Below, one piece after another: positions 5,309 to 8,463 of a stretch of 8,463 nt of DNA; the first letter of the stretch is position 1; each line of letters opens with the position of its first letter. The stretch lies in NCBI GenBank assembly GCA_938004235.1, contig CALKWL010000257.1:1-8463 (forward strand). Reading direction: 5' to 3'. The DNA comes from an uncultured Gammaproteobacteria bacterium. GTDB lineage: Bacteria > Pseudomonadota > Gammaproteobacteria > Halothiobacillales > Halothiobacillaceae. The notes beneath the pieces were generated by a model, which made no database searches, had not been told where the DNA came from, and saw nothing but the letters and a program-made list of their open reading frames with translations. A program made the position numbers and the translations under genes.

Positions 5309-7068
5309 TTCTGCAAGCGCTCAATCGTTACTACGAACGTGCTGAACTCGCGCCGCCGGGATGGGAACGCAAAGAAATTCCCTTCGTCATTGTTTTGGAT
5401 AAAACAGGCAACTTTATTCATCTCTTGAACATGACGAGCGACACCGATCGTCGCGGGAAAGCAATGCTCGTCCCTCAATCAGAAATTCGTTCTGGAACTA
5501 ACGCATGGCAGAAACCCAACTTTTTGTGGGATCACTATGGCTTTGTCCTTGGGCAACGAAAGCGAAAGCCAAACGGCGAGCCAGACCCAACCGATACACC
5601 TGAGAAAGCAAAAAGACAACTCGATTCATTTGTGTCTCGAATAAGTGCTCTTTCCACCTTAGTACCCGAGTCCGTTGGTTTGTCAGCGGTATCGCAGTTC
5701 TACCAGCGGCACGAGTATTTGAAAGTTTTGGATGCTCCTTCTGCTCCTGAGTTGTTCAAGATTCCAGGGGCAAATATCACGTTCTCGCTAAATGGAGAAC
5801 CCGAGCCGATTTTTCATGAGGCGGCTGTTGCTACTTTCATCAGCAACGCAATTGCCAATACAGATCAAACGGATGAAAACGCTGATGATGAATCTGTTTT
5901 TGCCATGTGTCTCGTGTCTGGTGAGTTTCAGCAAATAGCTCGGCTCCACCCAAAAACTAAAGGGGTATGTGACAAGCCAGCTGCCTTATCTGCGGCGAAT
6001 ACCGGAGCGATACCGTCTGTTTCATCCTATGGAAAACAACAGGGTTACAACTTTCCCATCGGAAAATCGGCTGCCTTCGCCTACACCACCGCGCTGAACC
6101 ACCTGTTGGCGCGCGATTCCCGCCAACGCATGCAGGTCGGCGATACCTCCACGGTGTTCTGGGCGGAGGAGCCGCATGAGCTGGAAATGTTGTTTGGTGA
6201 AATCATGCGTGATGACCCCGAACAAGGAACCGGCGCTCTGAGCGCCCTGTATTCGGCAGTGCAATCCGGCAAGTTCGCGGTTGGAGATGCGACCACTCGT
6301 TTCCATGTTCTCGGTTTGGCGCCCAACGCTGCGCGCATCGCCATCCGTTTCTGGGAGACGGCCACGGCGCTTGAATTGGCGCAACGCATCCAAGGCCATT
6401 TCGAGGACATCCGTATCGTTCATGACGTTGATGAGCCGGAACATTTGTCTCTGTTCCGTCTGCTCACCGGGCTGGCGCTGCTGAACAAGGCGGACAACAT
6501 TCCACCCAATCTGGGCGGCGAAGTCATGCGCGCCATTCTTGAAGGCATCCCGTATCCGGCACCGTTGCTGAATCTGGCGGTGCAACGCTGCCGCGCGGAA
6601 CAGAAACCGACTTACGCCCGCGCCGCCGCCATCAAGGCTTATCTCAACCGTCTTATCCGTCGTGCCAACACTAACGAAAGGGAGTTCCTGCCCATGCTCG
6701 ATCCAGCTAACCTTAATCCCGCCTACCGCTTAGGCCGCTTGTTCGCCGTACTGGAAAAAATCCAGGAAGAGGCCAGCCCCGGCCTCAATGCCACCATCCG
6801 CGACCGCTATTACGGCGCGGCTTCCAGTACGCCGGTTTCCGTGTTCACCACCTTGCTGCGACTGAAAAACCACCATCTTGGCAAACTCCATCAGGGTCGC
6901 GCCGTGCAGATGGAAAAGCTGATTGGCGAAATCATGCAAGGGCTGGCCGATTTTCCTCGTCAGCTTCCCTTGCCCGAGCAGGGGCGCTTCGCCCTGGGTT
7001 ACTACCACCAGCGTCAGAATTTCTTCACCAAAACTGAAACCGCCACACCCGAGGGAGATAAAAAATGA
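5305..7068 (+). CDS. cas8c: Type I-C Cas8c (Csd1), large Cascade subunit
   Basis: This 587-aa protein is the large subunit of type I-C Cascade, which recognises the PAM and helps open the target DNA. The family features are an N-terminal MILQALNRYYERAE, the NFLWDHYGFVLGQ motif near residue 75, the conserved centre NFPIGKSAAFAYTTALNHLLARDSRQR (about 250-276), VFWAEEPHE, and a helical C-terminus. Length is normal for the family. It starts on the ATGA overlap with cas5c, with GAGGTG (5294-5299) as ribosome site, and ends on another ATGA overlap with cas7c. Codons about 25-250 are clearly poorer in GC than the rest, as if the N-terminal part had been replaced. The C-terminal ~124 codons are probably also translated separately as Cas11c. 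Confidence 0.95.
   Translation: MILQALNRYYERAELAPPGWERKEIPFVIVLDKTGNFIHLLNMTSDTDRRGKAMLVPQSEIRSGTNAWQKPNFLWDHYGFVLGQRKRKPNGEPDPTDTPEKAKRQLDSFVSRISALSTLVPESVGLSAVSQFYQRHEYLKVLDAPSAPELFKIPGANITFSLNGEPEPIFHEAAVATFISNAIANTDQTDENADDESVFAMCLVSGEFQQIARLHPKTKGVCDKPAALSAANTGAIPSVSSYGKQQGYNFPIGKSAAFAYTTALNHLLARDSRQRMQVGDTSTVFWAEEPHELEMLFGEIMRDDPEQGTGALSALYSAVQSGKFAVGDATTRFHVLGLAPNAARIAIRFWETATALELAQRIQGHFEDIRIVHDVDEPEHLSLFRLLTGLALLNKADNIPPNLGGEVMRAILEGIPYPAPLLNLAVQRCRAEQKPTYARAAAIKAYLNRLIRRANTNEREFLPMLDPANLNPAYRLGRLFAVLEKIQEEASPGLNATIRDRYYGAASSTPVSVFTTLLRLKNHHLGKLHQGRAVQMEKLIGEIMQGLADFPRQLPLPEQGRFALGYYHQRQNFFTKTETATPEGDKK
5375..6060 (+). other. Low-GC segment inside cas8c
   Basis: Counting by hand, 5401-6060 is about 47% G+C (313 of 660). 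The next 240 bases (6061-6300) are about 60%, and a sample from cas5c (4741-4800) is 63%. The change near 6060 is abrupt and coincides with the start of the conserved NFPIGKSAAFAYTTALNHL block. The frame stays open throughout. This looks like a recombined or fast-diverging N-terminal part. Confidence 0.6.
6677..6684 (+). promoter_or_regulatory. Internal ribosome-binding site for Cas11c
   Basis: AAAGGGAG lies inside cas8c, 9 bases before the in-frame ATG at 6694. It resembles the AGGGAG site used by cas7c at 7052-7057. It supports separate translation of the Cas8c C-terminus. Confidence 0.65.
6694..7068 (+). CDS. cas11c: Cas11c small Cascade subunit, internal translation product of cas8c
   Basis: In characterised type I-C systems the small subunit Cas11c is not a separate gene but is translated from an internal start near the 3' end of cas8c. 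Here an in-frame ATG (codon 464 of cas8c) preceded by AAAGGGAG at 9-base spacing would give a 124-aa, mostly helical protein beginning MLDPANLNPAYRLGRLFAVL. That size and position fit Cas11c. Several copies would line the Cascade belly next to the Cas7c backbone and stabilise the displaced DNA strand. It shares its reading frame and stop with cas8c, so ordinary gene callers omit it. Internal initiation is inferred from the start signals and from family knowledge; it is not shown directly. Confidence 0.72.
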   Translation: MLDPANLNPAYRLGRLFAVLEKIQEEASPGLNATIRDRYYGAASSTPVSVFTTLLRLKNHHLGKLHQGRAVQMEKLIGEIMQGLADFPRQLPLPEQGRFALGYYHQRQNFFTKTETATPEGDKK

Positions 7069-8024
7069 GCCTGACCCACCGCTATGACTTCGTTCTGTTG
7101 TTTGATGTAAAAGACGGCAATCCCAACGGTGACCCCGACGCCGGCAACCTGCCGCGCCTGGATGCGGAAACCGGAAACGGTTTGGTGACCGATGTGGCGC
7201 TCAAGCGCAAGGTGCGCAACTTTGTTGCCCTTACGCATGACCAGGAGCAGCGCGAGCCAACGCCCGGCGAAAAGCGTTTTGAAATCTACGTACGCGAAAA
7301 AGCCATTCTCAACCTGCAACACCAGCGCGCCTATTCCGCGCTGAAACTGGATGAGGCGGTGAGCGTGGCTGAGTTTGCGCTGGCTCCTGCACAGGAACCC
7401 GCCCCGGAGAAAGAGAAAAAATCCGGCAAGGACAAAAAACGCAAAGGCAGCAGCGACGACGTCAACAAAGCGCGTGACTGGATGTGTCAGAATTTCTATG
7501 ACGTGCGTACCTTTGGCGCGGTCATGTCTACGGGGGACCAAAAGTGCGGCCAGGTGCGCGGTCCGGTGCAACTGACCTTCGCCCGCTCCGTCGACCCCGT
7601 CATTATTCAGGAACACGCCCTCACGGTATGTGCCGCGCGGACAGAGGACAAGTCGATTGAGGAACAAATTGGTATCCAAGGTCGCAAACACACCATCCCT
7701 TACGGCCTGTATGTCGCGCATGGTTTCGTTTCCAGCTTTCTTGCCAAGCAAACCGGCTTTGGCGAAGACGACCTGCAACTGCTTTGGCAGGCATTGAGCC
7801 AGATGTTCGAGCACGACCGTTCCGCCGCACGTGGTGAAATGAGCACACGCGGGCTGTACGTCTTCAAACACGACTCGGAGCTTGGTAATGCCCCGGCACA
7901 TGCGCTGTTTGAGCGTATCAAAGCGACCAAAAAAGTGGATGTTCCGCGTGACTTTACAGATTACGACGTGGTGGTGAATGACGTTGATCTGCCGAATGGC
8001 GTACAACTGCTGCGTATGCTTTGA
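7065..8024 (+). CDS. cas7c: Type I-C Cas7c (Csd2), Cascade backbone subunit
   Basis: This 319-aa protein forms the multi-copy filament that holds the crRNA spacer in type I-C Cascade. Family motifs are the N-terminal YDFVLLFDVKDGNPNGDPDAG, TDVALKRKVRNFV, the RDWMCQNFYDVRTFGAVMSTG block (about 137-157), QVRGPVQLTFARSVDPV, and near the C-terminus the GLYVFKHDSELGNAPAH region. A Lys/Glu/Pro-rich stretch at residues about 107-135 interrupts the RNA-recognition fold, probably a flexible loop. The start overlaps the cas8c stop as ATGA, with AGGGAG (7052-7057) seven bases upstream. Only 11 bases separate its stop from the next gene, which is not cas4 but a HicB-like antitoxin. Confidence 0.96.
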   Translation: MSLTHRYDFVLLFDVKDGNPNGDPDAGNLPRLDAETGNGLVTDVALKRKVRNFVALTHDQEQREPTPGEKRFEIYVREKAILNLQHQRAYSALKLDEAVSVAEFALAPAQEPAPEKEKKSGKDKKRKGSSDDVNKARDWMCQNFYDVRTFGAVMSTGDQKCGQVRGPVQLTFARSVDPVIIQEHALTVCAARTEDKSIEEQIGIQGRKHTIPYGLYVAHGFVSSFLAKQTGFGEDDLQLLWQALSQMFEHDRSAARGEMSTRGLYVFKHDSELGNAPAHALFERIKATKKVDVPRDFTDYDVVVNDVDLPNGVQLLRML

Positions 8025-8035
8025 GGAATACCACC

Positions 8036-8242
8036 ATGAGCGAACTCCACTTCATCGTCGAAGAAGCCCCCGAGGGGGGCTTTGTCGCCCGCGCTGTAGG
8101 CGCGGACATCTTCACCGAGGCCGATAGCCTGGAAGATTTGCACGCGCAGGTGCGCGATGCCGTGCATTGCCACTTTGATGAAGGCAAAACCCCCAGTCTG
8201 ATTCGTCTGCACATCACCCGTGAAGAAGTGTTGGCGGCATGA
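8036..8242 (+). CDS. Short HicB-like antitoxin
   Basis: This 68-aa protein (FIVEEAPEGGFVARAVG...TEADSLEDLHAQVRDAVHCHF) resembles the small HicB/UPF0150-type antitoxin fold: a beta-hairpin, then a helix that starts with the DSLEDL segment. HicB proteins bind and inhibit the HicA mRNA interferase encoded next to them, and a HicA follows here with an ATGA overlap. It is only about half the length of classical HicB and lacks the C-terminal DNA-binding domain, so autoregulation by it alone is unlikely. The ATG at 8036 is chosen because of GAGGAA (8023-8028) seven bases upstream; an in-frame TTG at 8021 overlaps the cas7c stop and is rejected. Close relatives are, as I recall, often misnamed 2-oxoisovalerate dehydrogenase; nothing here supports that activity. 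It sits 11 bases after cas7c, so it should be part of the cas transcript. Confidence 0.83.
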   Translation: MSELHFIVEEAPEGGFVARAVGADIFTEADSLEDLHAQVRDAVHCHFDEGKTPSLIRLHITREEVLAA

Positions 8243-8417
8243 GAATTCCGCGCGACTTTTCGGGTTCTGAGCTCGTCAAGCGGCTTGGGCGGCTCGGTTA
8301 TGCCGTCACCCGGCAAACCGGCAGCCATATCCGCCTGACCAGTCATGCGCGGAGTGAACACCATGTCACCATCCCCAACCATGATCCGTTGCGAATCGGC
8401 ACGCTGGCATCCATCCT
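8239..8417 (+). CDS. hicA: HicA-family mRNA interferase toxin, 5' part (cut by fragment end)
   Basis: Fifty-nine complete codons are present before the insert ends. The product reads MRIPRDFSGSELVKRLGRLGY, then VTRQTGSHIRLTS with the catalytic His expected in the G-S-H motif (H30), then HHVTIPNHDPLRIGTL. This is the double-stranded-RNA-binding-like fold of HicA toxins, which cut translated mRNA. HicA proteins are typically 60-85 aa, so only the last helix or so is missing; the loss is due to the library boundary at 8417, not to mutation. Translation is coupled to the upstream HicB-like gene (ATGA). Order is antitoxin first, the reverse of E. coli hicAB but common elsewhere. No terminator or further cas gene can be seen before the end. 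Confidence 0.88.
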
Positions 8418-8463
8418 AGATCGGAAGAGCACACGTCTGAACTCCAGTCACGTCAGTCAATCT
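8418..8463 (+). other. Illumina P7-side indexed adapter (non-biological)
   Basis: From AGATCGGAAGAGCACACG onward the sequence is the TruSeq indexed adapter. It continues with what looks like an 8-base index (GTCAGTCA, 8452-8459) and ATCT, the start of the P7 arm. The index reading is my interpretation. The hicA reading frame must not be extended into it. Confidence 0.96.

Noticed and set aside
7014..8006. Long open frame (330 codons) on the minus strand opposite cas7c
   Set aside because: It mirrors the codon pattern of cas7c in GC-rich DNA, has no recognisable domain and no ribosome site, and lies entirely across a certain gene.
8036..8242. 2-oxoisovalerate dehydrogenase subunit, a name often attached to such short proteins
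   Set aside because: At 68 residues it cannot be a dehydrogenase subunit; its fold and the adjacent HicA fit an antitoxin.

Overview
The biological insert (50-8417) is flanked by sequencing adapters. Positions 1-49 match the Illumina P5/TruSeq adapter and 8418-8463 the indexed P7-side adapter, so the window is one complete ~8.4 kb library molecule, as expected of a synthetic long read, and both outer genes are cut by fragmentation. The DNA is GC-rich. The style of the LMW phosphatase, WYL and Cas proteins suggests a proteobacterium, most likely a betaproteobacterium; this is an impression, not a phylogeny.

All genes are on the + strand. Left part: the 3' end of a low-molecular-weight protein tyrosine phosphatase (50-466) overlaps by 14 bases a 320-aa HTH-WYL transcriptional regulator (453-1415). 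A ~130-base intergenic region follows, unusually dense in inverted repeats (1418-1455, 1469-1489, 1509-1520). It is the probable control region of the next operon.

Middle and right: a type I-C CRISPR-Cas interference operon, cas3 (1546-3864), cas5c (4643-5308), cas8c (5305-7068) and cas7c (7065-8024), with the last three overlapping at ATGA junctions. Inside cas8c there is a well-placed Shine-Dalgarno and in-frame ATG (6694) for the separately translated small subunit Cas11c. Together these would encode the nuclease-helicase and every known Cascade subunit of type I-C. Cas5c would process crRNA in place of Cas6.

The unusual point is that the operon is interrupted at two gene borders by toxin-antitoxin modules. 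A Phd/YefM antitoxin with a VapC-type PIN toxin (3914-4622) lies between cas3 and cas5c. A short HicB-like antitoxin with a HicA toxin (8036-8417, cut by the fragment end) directly follows cas7c, where cas4-cas1-cas2 would normally come. The Cascade genes are therefore bracketed by two TA pairs in the same direction with tiny gaps. This suggests co-expression, and possibly an addiction or guard role for the CRISPR system. The adaptation genes and the CRISPR array are not in the window. The 5' third of cas8c is clearly lower in GC than its surroundings, a sign of mosaic origin.
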